Shown in pieces: positions 35,416 to 45,122 of a DNA stretch of 64,000 nucleotides. The position numbers and the translations under genes were made by a program. How positions within the stretch are numbered: the first letter of the stretch is position 1; the number at the start of each line of letters is the position of its first letter. Below the pieces are notes generated by a model that was given only the letters and a program-made list of their open reading frames with translations, was not told the DNA's origin and ran no database searches. Source of the DNA: Catenulispora rubra (GTDB lineage: Bacteria > Actinomycetota > Actinomycetes > Streptomycetales > Catenulisporaceae); assembly GCF_015356825.1 (NCBI RefSeq), contig NZ_JAACYW010000020.1, forward strand, positions 1 to 64,000. Direction: 5' to 3'.

Positions 35416-35735
35416 CGAAGCCCGGGTACGTGAAGTGGAGCGACATCCGCGCCGAGTTCGTGGAGCGAGCTGGCGGTGAGGAGGCCATTGCGGAGGGCAA
35501 GGCGCGCCTTCGTGCCGAGATGATGGGTCACCGGTTGGCGGAGGTCAGGCGTAGCCGAGGCCTGACCCAGCAGCAGGTGGCTGACCACATGGGCGTCACA
35601 AAGGGCCGCATCTCGCAGATAGAGCAAGGCAAGATGTCCGGCCAGGAGGTCCTGGCCCGGTACGCGGTCGCCCTCGGCGGCCGACTGCACCAGGCCATTT
35701 ACTTCGACGACGGCGACATCGCCGCGATCGCCTGA
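35412..35735 (+). CDS. XRE-family antitoxin (HigA-like)
   Basis: 107-residue helix-turn-helix protein. The HTH_3 domain spans about residues 42-95, with LAEVRRSRGLTQQQVADHMG and VTKGRISQIEQGKMSG. A ~40-residue N-terminal segment (MTKPGYVKWSDIRAEF, then EEAIAEGKARLRAEM) is the probable toxin-binding part. It overlaps the toxin stop by ATGA. It should neutralise the toxin and repress the shared promoter, as known for HigA. Confidence 0.87.
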   Translation: MTKPGYVKWSDIRAEFVERAGGEEAIAEGKARLRAEMMGHRLAEVRRSRGLTQQQVADHMGVTKGRISQIEQGKMSGQEVLARYAVALGGRLHQAIYFDDGDIAAIA

Positions 35736-35857
35736 ATCAATCGCCGGGCACGCCGCCCGGCTGTAGCTGGTCGTCCGCTGACGCCGTGCTCACCGGCACT
35801 GCGCCCGGTCGGCCCGCAGTCGCCGGTGACGCTGAGCTATCGCGCCCTCAGAACCCC

Positions 35858-37444
35858 TCAGAACTCGAACTCGCACCACACCGACTTCCCCTCCGGCAGC
35901 GGCCGCGCGCCCCAAACCGCCGCCACCGCCGCGATGATGCTGATCCCGCGGCCGTCCTCGTCGGTCTCGCGGGCCAGGCGGCGGCGGGGGAGGTGGTCGG
36001 ACTGGTCGGCGACGTCGATGATCAGGCGGCGGTCGGTGCGGCGGAGGCGGAGCACCACCGGGGCGGTGCCGTGGGTGACGGCGTTGGCGACCAGTTCGCT
36101 GACCGCCAGGACCGCGGTGTCCGTCAGGTCGTCGGCGACGCCCCAGGTGGTCAGGACGCCGGCGGTGTAGCTGCGGGCGTGTGCGGCGATCTCCGGGCCG
36201 CCGACCAGTTCCACCGAGGCCGAGCGGAACAGCGCGGCGTGCGCGCCGGTCCAGGCCGGGACGTGCGCCACCAGCAGGGCCACGTCGTCCGTGCGGACCG
36301 CGCCGGCGGGGTCCAGGCCGCCGCTGGACACCGACAGCGGGTCGATGGAGGCCAGGATGTGGTCGCGCACCAGGTCCACCGGGCCCGCGCCGGGGCGCGG
36401 CGTCTCCTCCTCCGGCGCCCGCGCGAACACCCGCCGCAGATCGCCGGTGCCGCGCTCCAGCAGTCCCTGCGTGTAGAACGCCAGATACGACCCCGGCGGC
36501 ACCGCCACGGCCGCCTCCTGCCACGTCCAGTCCCCGCTGCCCAGCGACGGCCCCGAGGCCCCCTCCAGCACCGCCACGTACCCGTCCGGCAGCCGCAGCA
36601 GCGGGGGCAGGTGCCCGGCGTTCGCGTACGTCAGCGAGCCGCTGTCGGCGTCGTGCACCGCGTACACCAGCGTCGCCACCGGCGATCCGGTGCGCTCGCC
36701 GTCGAAGTCCAGCGCGTGCCGGTCCAGGTGGTACATCACCTCGCCGGGCGGCAGGTTCTGCGAGGCGTACGCCCGCACCGCCGCGCGCAGCCGCCCCATC
36801 ACCGCCGCCGCCCGCACCCCGACGCCCCCGGCCTCCGGCGTCACGCCGCCCACCACCAGCGCGGTCCGGCCGGCGCCCAGCGGGATCGCGTCGTACCAGT
36901 CGCCGCCGACCTCCAGCACCGGCTCGTCGTCCAGCGAGGCGTCCTCGTAGCGCACCAGCGCCGGCAGGTAGCACGCCGCGAGCCGGATCTCGTCCGGCTG
37001 CACGATCCGCTGCGGCAGCAACGACCGCTGCAGCATCACCGCCAGGTTCCGGTTGCGGGTCTCCTCCTCCAGCAGCGCCTGCTCCCGCCGCACCCGCTCG
37101 GTCTCGTCCCGGCAGAACACGGCCACGCCGTTCTGCGCCGGCACACACACCAGCGTGTAGTACCGGTCCCCGCCGCGCCGCCGCACCAGCCGGTCCTGCA
37201 GCAGCACCGGCCGCCGGGTGTCGTAGGCCTGGTCCAGGGCCGCGGGCAGACCGGTGGCGGCCAGCTCCGGGATGGCGTCGCCGACCGGCAGCCGCAACGC
37301 CACCGACCCGAAGTCCGCCAGGCACGCGTCGTTGGCCGCCAACAGCAGGTGATCGGGGCCGTCGGCGAGTACCGCCGGCATCGGCGCGGCGTCGAACGCC
37401 GCGTGCAGCAGCTCCTCGATCGCGGGCATGACCGGTGACTTCAT
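35858..37444 (-). CDS. PAS - SpoIIE phosphatase - HATPase protein with an altered metal site
   Basis: 528-residue putative regulator of anti-sigma-factor pathways. It has an N-terminal PAS-like sensor (about 8-115), a short coiled linker (RREQALLEEETRNRN), a SpoIIE/PP2C phosphatase domain (about 137-380) and a C-terminal RsbW-type HATPase (about 395-525, with ELVANAVTHGT and DEDGRGISIIAAVA). The first metal motif VGGDWYDAI (Asp182) and the late motif RTDDVALL are present. The central motif, normally G-D-V-x-G-x-G, reads VVGGVTPEAG, so the expected Asp at position 200 is Gly and the His-Gly are lost. Phosphatase activity is therefore doubtful. Confidence 0.85.
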   Translation of the reverse strand: MKSPVMPAIEELLHAAFDAAPMPAVLADGPDHLLLAANDACLADFGSVALRLPVGDAIPELAATGLPAALDQAYDTRRPVLLQDRLVRRRGGDRYYTLVCVPAQNGVAVFCRDETERVRREQALLEEETRNRNLAVMLQRSLLPQRIVQPDEIRLAACYLPALVRYEDASLDDEPVLEVGGDWYDAIPLGAGRTALVVGGVTPEAGGVGVRAAAVMGRLRAAVRAYASQNLPPGEVMYHLDRHALDFDGERTGSPVATLVYAVHDADSGSLTYANAGHLPPLLRLPDGYVAVLEGASGPSLGSGDWTWQEAAVAVPPGSYLAFYTQGLLERGTGDLRRVFARAPEEETPRPGAGPVDLVRDHILASIDPLSVSSGGLDPAGAVRTDDVALLVAHVPAWTGAHAALFRSASVELVGGPEIAAHARSYTAGVLTTWGVADDLTDTAVLAVSELVANAVTHGTAPVVLRLRRTDRRLIIDVADQSDHLPRRRLARETDEDGRGISIIAAVAAVWGARPLPEGKSVWCEFEF

Positions 37445-37637
37445 GGCGGCCTTTCGACGGACGGCGCAGCAAGACGTAACTCGCGAACCATCAGTGTGGA
37501 CCTCTCCCGGGGCGCGTCACGGGAACGGCGCGGGGCGATCCATCCGAATGAGGGATCGCGCAGGGTTCCCAAACGATCGCAGGACGTGACCGGCACTCGC
37601 GTCCTCGATATTCGTCCCCTGAATCGCGGCGCGAACC

Positions 37638-40600
37638 TTAGGCCTGTTCGAAAACCCGCAGCCGATGTGCCACCGCGGCGGCCTCGCCGCGTCCGGAAAC
37701 TCCCAGTTTGGCAAGGATGTTGGACACGTGCACACTGGCCGTCTTCGTCGAGATGAACAGCCGCTCGCCGATCTGCCGGTTGGAAAGCCCCTGCGCCACG
37801 AGCGACAGCACTTCCAGCTCGCGAGCCGTCAGTCCCAACGGCGAGCCGGAGTCGTTGCCCCGGCCGCCCTCGGGCGCCGGCGCCGCCGGCATGCAGTCGC
37901 TGATGTCCAGCCGCGCGCGCCGGGCCAGCGCCTGCACCTCCAGGCACAGCGGCCCTTGCGGCATTGTGGCGATCGCCTGCACCGCACGGCGCAGCAGCTC
38001 GGCGGCGTGGTCGCGATCGCCGTTGGCGGCACACGCCTCGGAGGCGCGGAAGTTGATGTACGCGGCCTGATGCGCGTGCACACCCTCCCGGGCCGCCAGC
38101 TCGCTCGCCGTGGCCCACTCCGTCGCCCCCGCGACGCCCCGCCAACGTGCCAGCTCCGCCGCCACCTGCGCGGCGGCCGCGGCCTGACTCGGCGTCAGCG
38201 CCGGAAGCCGCCCGGCCCGCTCGGCGAGCGCCGCGACCATCGCCGACCCCGCAGCGTCGGCGGCCGACGTCCCGGAACGCGCCGCGGCCCGCGTCGGCTG
38301 TATTGATCGAGAAAGCTCTGCGTGGTCGGCCTCGGCCATCGCCATCGCGGTCAGCACCCGCCAGGCGTACCGCTCGTCGCCGAGGAACTGCGGCTTGTCC
38401 AGGAAGACCTGGAACGCCGTGCGCGCCTCGCCGATCGAGCGGGTCAGCCACACCGCCTTCTCGATCTCCCGACGGATCCCCGGCAGCGCGTATTGGTGCT
38501 CGAAGGTCCGGCTCGGGATCCGCGCCCCCAGCGCCGCCTCACCGCGCGCCTGCTCCGCGTCTCCGCTGAGCAGCGCCAGATCGGCCAGGTACTCGTGCGT
38601 CGTGGCCCCGTGGATGCCCGGCGGGTCCAGGTCCAGGCTGGAGTTCAGCGCGGCCTTGGCGCGGTCCCAGTCGCCGAGCGCGATCAGCGATTCGGCCATG
38701 TTCAGCCACAGCATGCTCTCGGCCACCCGCAGCCGCACCCCGCGCCGCATCAGCTCGCCCAGCCCGGCCCGGGCCACCTGCACGGCCTCCTGGTGCCGGT
38801 CCAGCGTCTCCAGCGCGCTGCACAGGTTGATGTAGCCGCGGCCGATGATGCCCGGGTCGCCGTAGCCGAGGCTGTCGATGATGGCCTGCCGCAGGATGGC
38901 CAGGCCCTCCTCGTGCGTGCCGAGCGAGACCTGCCCGGCCAGCACCGTGCCCTTGGTGATGGCCGCCGCGATCCGGTACAGGTCCGAGTCGATCTTGTCC
39001 GCCAGGACCGCCGTCTCCTCGGCGAAGCGCAGCGCGGCGTCGATGTCGTCGGACGTCAGCATCTTGATGAACGAGGCGCTGTTGGTGATCTGCACGCGCA
39101 CCTGCGGACTGGACTCGCCGTCGACCAGGTCCAGCGCGGCCCAGATGTCGGCCATGCCGTCGCCGCGTCCCAGGATGTGGTGGTCCCGGCTGCGCAGGTG
39201 GTGCAGCAGCGCGGCCAGCTCGCGGTCCTGATCTGGCTCGACGCGCTTGAGGGCCTTGTCGGTCAGCGACAGCGCACGATGCGGATCCCCGGCCAGATGC
39301 GCGGCGCAGGCGGTCTTGTAGAGCAGCCGCGCGTAGTCCAGGCCCGGCGAAGGCACCTGGTCCCACAGGTCCAGCGCGCGTTCCAGCATCTGGTGTTCTT
39401 CGACGTACGCATAGCGCGCGTCGGCGGCCTCGGCCGCACTCAACGCCGCGTCATAGGCGCGCGGATAGTCCCGTGCCGAATACCAGTGGTGCGCCAGCTC
39501 CACTTCGCGGGCCTCGGCCGCGACCAGCGACGGCTCGGCCTCCAGTAGCTCGGCGTACTTGCGGTGCAGGGCGGAGTGCTCACCCGGCAGCAGCTCGTTG
39601 TGCACGGCCTCGCGCAGCAGCGCGTGCCGGAACCGGTAGCTCGTCGGCGTCTCGCCGGGGATCAGGATGTGCGCCTGGAACGCCGGCCGGATCTGCTCGT
39701 TGAGCTCGTCGTCCGTGGCCCCGGTGACCAGGAGCAGGAAGCGGTGGTCCACCGGCGGCAGCGCGGCCGACAACAGCCGCAGCATCCGCTGCGTGGGCTC
39801 GGGAAGCTGCTCCACCTTGATCAGCAGCAGGTCCCGCAGCGTGTCGGACAGCGCGAAGCCGCCGACGTCGGAGGGCATCAGGCTCGAACCGTCCGCCGCG
39901 CACGCCAGCTCCTCGGTGAAGAACGGGTTCCCCTCGGCGCGCGCGAACACCTCCTCGGCGAACCCCGGCGGCAGGTCCCGGCCGGTCCGGCCGTAGATGG
40001 CGGCCAGCTGCTCGGCGGTCTCGCCGGTGGTCAGCGGCCCCAGATCGATGCGCCGCACGCCCCGGATCCGGTCCAGCTCGGCCAGGAACGGCCGCAGCGG
40101 ATGCCCGCGGTGCAGGTCGTCGGTGCGGTAGGTGCCGACGATCAGCACCCGCGAGTCGCGCAGCGAGCGCGACAGGAAGCCCAGCAGGTCCCGGGTCGAC
40201 CGGTCGGACCAGTGCAGGTCCTCCAGGACCAGCAGCAGCGTCTCCGCCGATCCCAGGTCCTCCAGGAGCCCCAGGACGGCGTCGAACAGGTGCCCCCGCA
40301 CCGACTGCTCGCCGGCCCGCGTCACGGCCGGCAGCGCGTCGCTGTGCCGCTCCATACCGGCCGGGCGCATCATCGCGCCGCGCGGCGAATCGTCGACGGA
40401 CAGCCCCTCGGCCAGTTCGGGCAGCAGCCACGCCAGCTCGCGGCGGCGCACGCCGTCGCCGTCCCCGAACGCGCCGGGCCAGTCGCGCAGCAGCTGACGG
40501 AGCGCCGCGACGAAGGGGGCGTAGGCCACTCCCTCGTCGCCGAGCTCCGCACAGCCCCCGATGAGTACGCGAACGTCCGTCACAGGAGTCCCGCCGGCAT

Positions 40601-40823
40601 CATCCGCACGTCCGGCACCGGACCCCATGGGATCCGGGCCGAGCAGCGGCCGGACGAACTCCTCGATCAGGCGGGACTTGCCGATCCCGGCGTCCCCGCC
40701 GACGACCACCACCGCAGGTTCGCCGTCCGAAGCGCTGGCCAGCAGAGAGCGGAGCTTGGACAGCTCCGGCCCGCGGCCGACGTAGACGGGGCTCACCTGG
40801 CGCATCGACACATGGTCGAGCAT
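37638..40823 (-). CDS. Large LuxR-family ATPase regulator (LAL type)
   Basis: 1061-residue LAL regulator. An AAA ATPase domain at the N-terminus has Walker [10 protein letters not shown] (residues 42-50) and Walker [14 protein letters not shown] long TPR-like helical region fills the middle. A LuxR helix-turn-helix forms the last 65 residues ([20 protein letters not shown], then [20 protein letters not shown]). Such proteins usually activate nearby or pathway-specific genes in response to an unknown ligand. A 57-residue gene sits 16 bp upstream on the same strand. The C-terminus is normal and nothing is truncated. Confidence 0.92.
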   Translation of the reverse strand: MLDHVSMRQVSPVYVGRGPELSKLRSLLASASDGEPAVVVVGGDAGIGKSRLIEEFVRPLLGPDPMGSGAGRADDAGGTPVTDVRVLIGGCAELGDEGVAYAPFVAALRQLLRDWPGAFGDGDGVRRRELAWLLPELAEGLSVDDSPRGAMMRPAGMERHSDALPAVTRAGEQSVRGHLFDAVLGLLEDLGSAETLLLVLEDLHWSDRSTRDLLGFLSRSLRDSRVLIVGTYRTDDLHRGHPLRPFLAELDRIRGVRRIDLGPLTTGETAEQLAAIYGRTGRDLPPGFAEEVFARAEGNPFFTEELACAADGSSLMPSDVGGFALSDTLRDLLLIKVEQLPEPTQRMLRLLSAALPPVDHRFLLLVTGATDDELNEQIRPAFQAHILIPGETPTSYRFRHALLREAVHNELLPGEHSALHRKYAELLEAEPSLVAAEAREVELAHHWYSARDYPRAYDAALSAAEAADARYAYVEEHQMLERALDLWDQVPSPGLDYARLLYKTACAAHLAGDPHRALSLTDKALKRVEPDQDRELAALLHHLRSRDHHILGRGDGMADIWAALDLVDGESSPQVRVQITNSASFIKMLTSDDIDAALRFAEETAVLADKIDSDLYRIAAAITKGTVLAGQVSLGTHEEGLAILRQAIIDSLGYGDPGIIGRGYINLCSALETLDRHQEAVQVARAGLGELMRRGVRLRVAESMLWLNMAESLIALGDWDRAKAALNSSLDLDPPGIHGATTHEYLADLALLSGDAEQARGEAALGARIPSRTFEHQYALPGIRREIEKAVWLTRSIGEARTAFQVFLDKPQFLGDERYAWRVLTAMAMAEADHAELSRSIQPTRAAARSGTSAADAAGSAMVAALAERAGRLPALTPSQAAAAAQVAAELARWRGVAGATEWATASELAAREGVHAHQAAYINFRASEACAANGDRDHAAELLRRAVQAIATMPQGPLCLEVQALARRARLDISDCMPAAPAPEGGRGNDSGSPLGLTARELEVLSLVAQGLSNRQIGERLFISTKTASVHVSNILAKLGVSGRGEAAAVAHRLRVFEQA

Positions 40824-40839
40824 CGCACAGGGGTCCCGC

Positions 40840-41013
40840 TCAGGTCATCGACCTTTCACCGGAACGTGATCCACCGTGCACGGTATGTACCTTGTCCGCG
40901 GATATGTCCTGGCACCGGCGGGCACGCTTGGCCAGTCCGTACCGGCGGGCCTGGTTGATCAGGTCAGTGCGGTGGGCGTTGGCAATCTCGACGGTGAAAA
41001 CGGTGTTGTTCAT
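40840..41013 (-). CDS. Small actinobacterial helical protein
   Basis: 57-residue protein starting [20 protein letters not shown] at ATG 41013, with GGGGAACC ahead. The sequence [20 protein letters not shown] then RARRCQD is like the many short actinomycete proteins of the form 'A-H-x-x-D-L-x-x-x-A-R-R-x-x-L-x-x-x-A-R'. Their role is unknown. It lies 16 bp before the LAL gene and is likely co-transcribed with it. Confidence 0.6.
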   Translation of the reverse strand: MNNTVFTVEIANAHRTDLINQARRYGLAKRARRCQDISADKVHTVHGGSRSGERSMT

Positions 41014-41335
41014 GATGTTGGTTCCCCTGCCTCTCGAAGGTCCCCACTTCGGTGACATGTACTAGTCTCCAGCCGGAGGTGCCACCTACACATGAGGCAT
41101 CCGGCCAGTCCTTGGGGGGTGAGGTACCTTAGGTATGGTGCTCGGGTACCTCAGGGGGCCTTACTGCACAGGTCGCGGGGTTTGTCGAAGGCTTATCGGG
41201 ACCGGCCGTACCTGTCGGCGGTCTCCAATAGCGTCACCCCCAGAATTCACCCGTCACCCGCACCGGCCGTCGTCGTTGCACACGGTGTCTGGAAGACGGT
41301 GTCGCCGGACGTCGCGGAGACTGGAGGACATACAG
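41014..41335. promoter_or_regulatory. Divergent intergenic region with 8-bp inverted repeat
   Basis: 322 bp between the divergent small genes. It has a perfect inverted repeat GAGGTACC (41121-41128) and GGTACCTC (41145-41152) with a 16-bp spacer containing TTAGGTATGGT, which resembles a -10 element lying between the arms. A second short symmetry, AGGTGCCACCT, is nearby (about 41077-41087). No gene is seen inside. Confidence 0.45.
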
Positions 41336-41530
41336 ATGAGTGTCGCAAGTCTTGACGAGTACATCGCCCCGGACTACCGGAACTGGGTGGGGGTGTTGTT
41401 CGCGGTGCACCAGAAGGTCGAGGTGCGGGGGCTGGACGGGGAACCGGGGCCCGAGTTCTGCACGTGCGGGGACGTGTGGCCGTGCCGCAGCGAGGTGATG
41501 GCGTCGCGGATACTGGATTTCCCCTTATGA
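41336..41530 (+). CDS. Small Cys-containing actinobacterial protein
   Basis: 64-residue protein starting MSVASLDEYIAPDYRNWVGV at ATG 41336 with CTGGAGGA upstream. Near the C-terminus is CTCGDVWPCRSEV, a pattern (C-x-C-G-x-x-W-P-C) common to short actinomycete proteins that probably bind zinc. The open frame extends to 41135 but that part is Arg-rich and not coding-like. It is separated from the T4SS-like cluster by 168 bp on the opposite strand. Function is unknown. Confidence 0.6.
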   Translation: MSVASLDEYIAPDYRNWVGVLFAVHQKVEVRGLDGEPGPEFCTCGDVWPCRSEVMASRILDFPL

Positions 41531-41698
41531 GCGACCAGATTCAGGCGACGGACTTCTGACGCCCGTCAGGCTCCTGATACTGGAGGATGCTCCTGATGTG
41601 CTGCCGAGTCGGCCGAGGCTCGATGTCCGCGACGGCTGGCCAGGACCACGTCGGCATCGCGAACATCGGCACCCTGCTCGGCGCCGCCGGCAGGGCGA

Positions 41699-43324
41699 TC
41701 ACCAACCCTGGTTCTCCGGCGTTTCGACAGCCTGCTGATACGGAAGCTCGGCCTTCTTCCCGAACAGCGTCCCGGCGATGGCCGTCAGCTCGTCGTCGCC
41801 GTCCGCGTCGATCGGCTCCACCGCCCACCGCCGTTCGCGCTCCAGCGGCTGCTGGTTGCCCGAGGCGATCGCCCGCACCGGCGCGGCGGGCGCGGGCAGG
41901 GCCGCGATGCGCTCCGCCTCGGCCGCCTCCAGTGCCGCCGTCTCCTCGGCCGAGCCGGGCGGCAGGGCCGCCGCCATGGCGTTCGCGGCCAGAATCGCGG
42001 CGGCGTCCGCCGAACTCTCGGTCATGGCGCGGTCGGTGAACACCAGCGGCCGCTCGTGCTCGGTGATGATGTGCTTCACGACCTGCACGTCGCCGTTCAC
42101 GTCCCAGACCGCGATGCCCGGCGTCAGCGACGGGATGATCTCCACCGCCCAGCGCGGAAGTCCCAGGACCTTGCCCGTGGTGCGCGCCTCGTCGGCCTTC
42201 TGCATGTAGACCGTGCGGGTCGAGGCCATCTTCAGGATCGCCGCCGCCTCGCGGGCCGCGGCCCCGTCCACGACGTCGGACAGGTGGTGCACCACCGCGA
42301 CGAACGACAGGCCGAGCCGCCGTCCGAACTTCAGCAGCCGCTGGAACAGCTGCGCCACGAACGGCGAGTTGATGATGTGCCAGGCCTCTTCGACCAGCAG
42401 GATGCGCTTCACCCGGTCCGGGCGCAGCCACGTGTGCTCCAGCCAGACGCCGACGATGGCCATCAGGATCGGCATGCCGATCGAGTTGCGGTCGATGGCC
42501 GACAGGTCGAAGACGATCAGCGGCGAGTCCAGGTCGATGCCCTGCGTCGTGGGGCCGTCGAACATGCCCGCCAGGTCGCCGTCGACCAGGCGGTCCAGGA
42601 CCAGCGCGACGTCCAGGCCCCAGGCCTGCACGTCCTCTATGGTCACGTTCATGTCCTCGGCGGCGCTGGTCAGCGGTGTGCGCAGGGCCTCGACGACATC
42701 GGACAGGATCGGCTGGCGGCCGTACTTCAGCGCCGCCTCGCCGACCCGCAGGTGCGCCGCCTTCAGCGCGTAGCCGGCGCGCTCGTCCAGCGGCCGGCCC
42801 TGGGCCACCTCGACTATGGTCCGCAGCAGCGCGAGCTGGCCGGTGGTGGCGATCGCGGGGTCCAGCGGGTTCAGGCGGATGCTGTCGCCGCGCACGCCGT
42901 GCGGGTCCAGGCGGACCGGGGTGACGCCGAGGGATTCGGCGATCAGGTGCCACTCGCCGACGCCGTCCTCGCCCTGCGCGTCCAGGACCACCACCTGGCG
43001 GTCCTTGAAGCGGAGCTGGCGCAGCACGTACGTCTTCTCCAGCGCCGACTTGCCGTTGCCGGACTCGCCGAGCACCAGCCAGTGCGGGGCCGGCAGCTGC
43101 TGGCCGTAGAGCTGGAAGGGGTCGTAGACGTAGCCCTTGCCGGAGTACACCTCGCGGCCGATGATGACGCCGGAGTCGCCCAGGCCCGGCGCGGCGGTGG
43201 GCAGATAGACCGCCTGCGCCTGCGAGGACGAGGTGCGCACCGGCGGCCGGGTGGTCTCGACCTTGCCGAAGACCAGCGAGGCGAAGCCCTCGGTCAGGGA
43301 GTCCATGATGGAGCGTCCGGCCAT
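41699..43324 (-). CDS. VirB4/TraC-like conjugation ATPase
   Basis: 541-residue ATPase of the type IV secretion energiser class. Walker A is LVLGESGNGKSALEKT (near residue 85) and the domain continues into VVLDAQGEDGVGEWHLIAES. The Walker B-like strand reads RILLVEEAWHII, with Glu in place of the usual Asp. The C-terminal 100 residues are Ala/Glu-rich. It lacks the N-terminal domain of full-length VirB4; the SCO6880-type protein encoded just upstream may supply it. In the window it ends the minus-strand five-gene unit. It would power pilus or DNA/protein translocation at the membrane. Confidence 0.85.
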   Translation of the reverse strand: MAGRSIMDSLTEGFASLVFGKVETTRPPVRTSSSQAQAVYLPTAAPGLGDSGVIIGREVYSGKGYVYDPFQLYGQQLPAPHWLVLGESGNGKSALEKTYVLRQLRFKDRQVVVLDAQGEDGVGEWHLIAESLGVTPVRLDPHGVRGDSIRLNPLDPAIATTGQLALLRTIVEVAQGRPLDERAGYALKAAHLRVGEAALKYGRQPILSDVVEALRTPLTSAAEDMNVTIEDVQAWGLDVALVLDRLVDGDLAGMFDGPTTQGIDLDSPLIVFDLSAIDRNSIGMPILMAIVGVWLEHTWLRPDRVKRILLVEEAWHIINSPFVAQLFQRLLKFGRRLGLSFVAVVHHLSDVVDGAAAREAAAILKMASTRTVYMQKADEARTTGKVLGLPRWAVEIIPSLTPGIAVWDVNGDVQVVKHIITEHERPLVFTDRAMTESSADAAAILAANAMAAALPPGSAEETAALEAAEAERIAALPAPAAPVRAIASGNQQPLERERRWAVEPIDADGDDELTAIAGTLFGKKAELPYQQAVETPENQGW

Positions 43325-43340
43325 GGCGTGTTGCGTCTCC

Positions 43341-44870
43341 TTACTTCCGCAGCCCGGTCGCGAACGGCAAGGTGTTGGTGAACGCCCTGTGGTGTTCGCG
43401 GTCGCACCACTCCAGCTTGAGGAACGACTTGCCCGCCGAGGCCCGGATCGTGCGCTTGTCCCGGTTCAGCTGCTCCGGGCCGCGCGCCGAGACGGTGATG
43501 TAGCCGACCAGGTTCACCCCGGCGGCGCCGGAGGCCAGGTCCTCGCCGCGCTGGTCGACGCGGCCGGCGTGGGCCCGCTCCCGCGGGTCGTCGACCCGGC
43601 CGAGCTTGGCCTGGCGGGAGGCCTCGGCGTCGGTGTTGATCTTCTCGGTGAGCATCCGCTCGATGGCGATGTCGGTGGGCTCCAGGTCCATCGTCACCCC
43701 GACCGTGCGGATCACGTCGGGGGTGTGAACCAGCAGCGGCGCCAGGAAGTTCACGCCGACCGGGGTCAGCGGCCACTCCTTGATCCACGCGGTGGCGTGG
43801 CACCAGGGCTCGGCGGTCACCGACTCGCGGGTCTTGGCGCGCAGGAACTGCGGATGCGTGGCGTCGAGCTCGGCCGGCCAGGCGTTGCGCCGGGACATGG
43901 CGTGCAGGTGGTCGATCGGGTGATCGGGGTCGTACATCGAGTGGATCAGCGAGGACAGCGCGACCGGGCCCAGCGGCTGGCGCACCTTGATGTCGGCGTC
44001 GGCCAGCCGGGCGCAGATGTCGGCGAGCTCGCGGGCCATGATGATGCCCAGGCCGACGTCCACGGCGCCGCGGCCGATGACGTAGGCCTCGGAGGCGAGG
44101 TCCTTGGTGTAGGGCATGCAGGCGACCAGATAGGCCCGGTGCTGCTCGGAGGAGGTCGAGACCATGGACAGCAGGTGCTCGTAGGACTCCTGGAGCCAGC
44201 GGGGGGACTGTTCGTCGCCTCTTCTCGCCACGTCTTTGGCGTGCGCGTCGGGATCGGCCGGCAGCGTGCGGGCGAGCATCTGCAGCCGGGTGACGAAGCC
44301 GTCGCCGTTGGCCACGTGCCGCAGCAGCGTGCCGAACCGGTCGACCAGCGCCTCCTGGTCCTCGGAGTCCCGCGAGCCGACGCCGGGTCCCTCGATCTCC
44401 AGCGTGGCGGTGACGGTCCGGCGGTCCAGGTGCATCAGCACCGCGATCTCGTCCGGCCCGAACTGCGCCCGCAGCCACCGCAGCCGCCCCACCCCCGGCG
44501 GGGGACCGATCTCGACCTCGGCGCCGTCCATCCGGGTCCCGGCCTCCATGGCGCGCGACCGCCAGGTGCCCTGCGGCGAGCGCAGCAGCCGCTTGTAGGA
44601 GCGGTTGATCTCGAACCACTTGTAGATGGTGCGGCCGTTGTAGGGCATGAACACGACGACCAGCGCCAGCGCGGGACCCGCGAGGATGCCCAGGACCTTC
44701 AGGAAGGTGGTGGGCACGAAGAAGCCGGAGAGCAGCGAGAGCCCGCAGCAGACCACGATGACGCCGATCTCGCCGGTCTCCCGGTTGCGGCCGATCAGCG
44801 CGCTGGGCTTGGCCTTGCCCAGGAGGTAGGCGCGGCGGTACTGCGGTGGCTCCTGCTGGGTGGTGCTCAT
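43341..44870 (-). CDS. SCO6880-family T4SS-associated membrane protein
   Basis: 509-residue protein with two N-terminal membrane helices (about residues 37-80: EIGVIVVCCGLSLLSGFFV and then GILAGPALALVVVFMP) and a large cytoplasmic domain. It resembles the actinobacterial 'SCO6880 family' known to be encoded next to a VirB4-like ATPase. The layout recalls a PrgI/VirB3-type membrane part joined to the N-terminal domain of VirB4. The domain includes TVTATLEIEGPGVGSRDSED and SWRSRAMEAG-like motifs without catalytic residues I can name. It precedes the ATPase by 16 bp. Confidence 0.78.
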   Translation of the reverse strand: MSTTQQEPPQYRRAYLLGKAKPSALIGRNRETGEIGVIVVCCGLSLLSGFFVPTTFLKVLGILAGPALALVVVFMPYNGRTIYKWFEINRSYKRLLRSPQGTWRSRAMEAGTRMDGAEVEIGPPPGVGRLRWLRAQFGPDEIAVLMHLDRRTVTATLEIEGPGVGSRDSEDQEALVDRFGTLLRHVANGDGFVTRLQMLARTLPADPDAHAKDVARRGDEQSPRWLQESYEHLLSMVSTSSEQHRAYLVACMPYTKDLASEAYVIGRGAVDVGLGIIMARELADICARLADADIKVRQPLGPVALSSLIHSMYDPDHPIDHLHAMSRRNAWPAELDATHPQFLRAKTRESVTAEPWCHATAWIKEWPLTPVGVNFLAPLLVHTPDVIRTVGVTMDLEPTDIAIERMLTEKINTDAEASRQAKLGRVDDPRERAHAGRVDQRGEDLASGAAGVNLVGYITVSARGPEQLNRDKRTIRASAGKSFLKLEWCDREHHRAFTNTLPFATGLRK

Positions 44871-45122
44871 GGCCGGGCCCCCCGTCGGCTCCCGCCCGCG
44901 GCTCGGGTCGCTGCGGGGCGGTGGTCACTGCTTGGCGTGGTGCTCACGGCGGTGCCTTCCAGCGGGGGTGCGGGTGTTCTCGGTGCGCGGCCGGGGGTTC
45001 TCCTTGACGCTACCTGGGTGCGGGCGGTGGCGGGGTCGCAGGAGGCGAATTCGGTGGTGGTCGGGTGCCTCTCGGAACTCTTGTTGTCTCTCATCACGTC
45101 CTCGCCTCCTTCACCGGTCTCG

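Noticed and set aside
35790-37472. 560-residue frame overlapping the SpoIIE-type gene
   Set aside because: Same strand, different frame; Gly/Arg/Ala-rich, while the other frame has PAS, SpoIIE and HATPase motifs.
44871-45122. Possible extra gene between the SCO6880-type and VirB6-like genes
   Set aside because: The only frame there (44867-45289, minus) overlaps the C-terminus of the VirB6-like protein and is Pro/Ala/Arg-rich without motifs.
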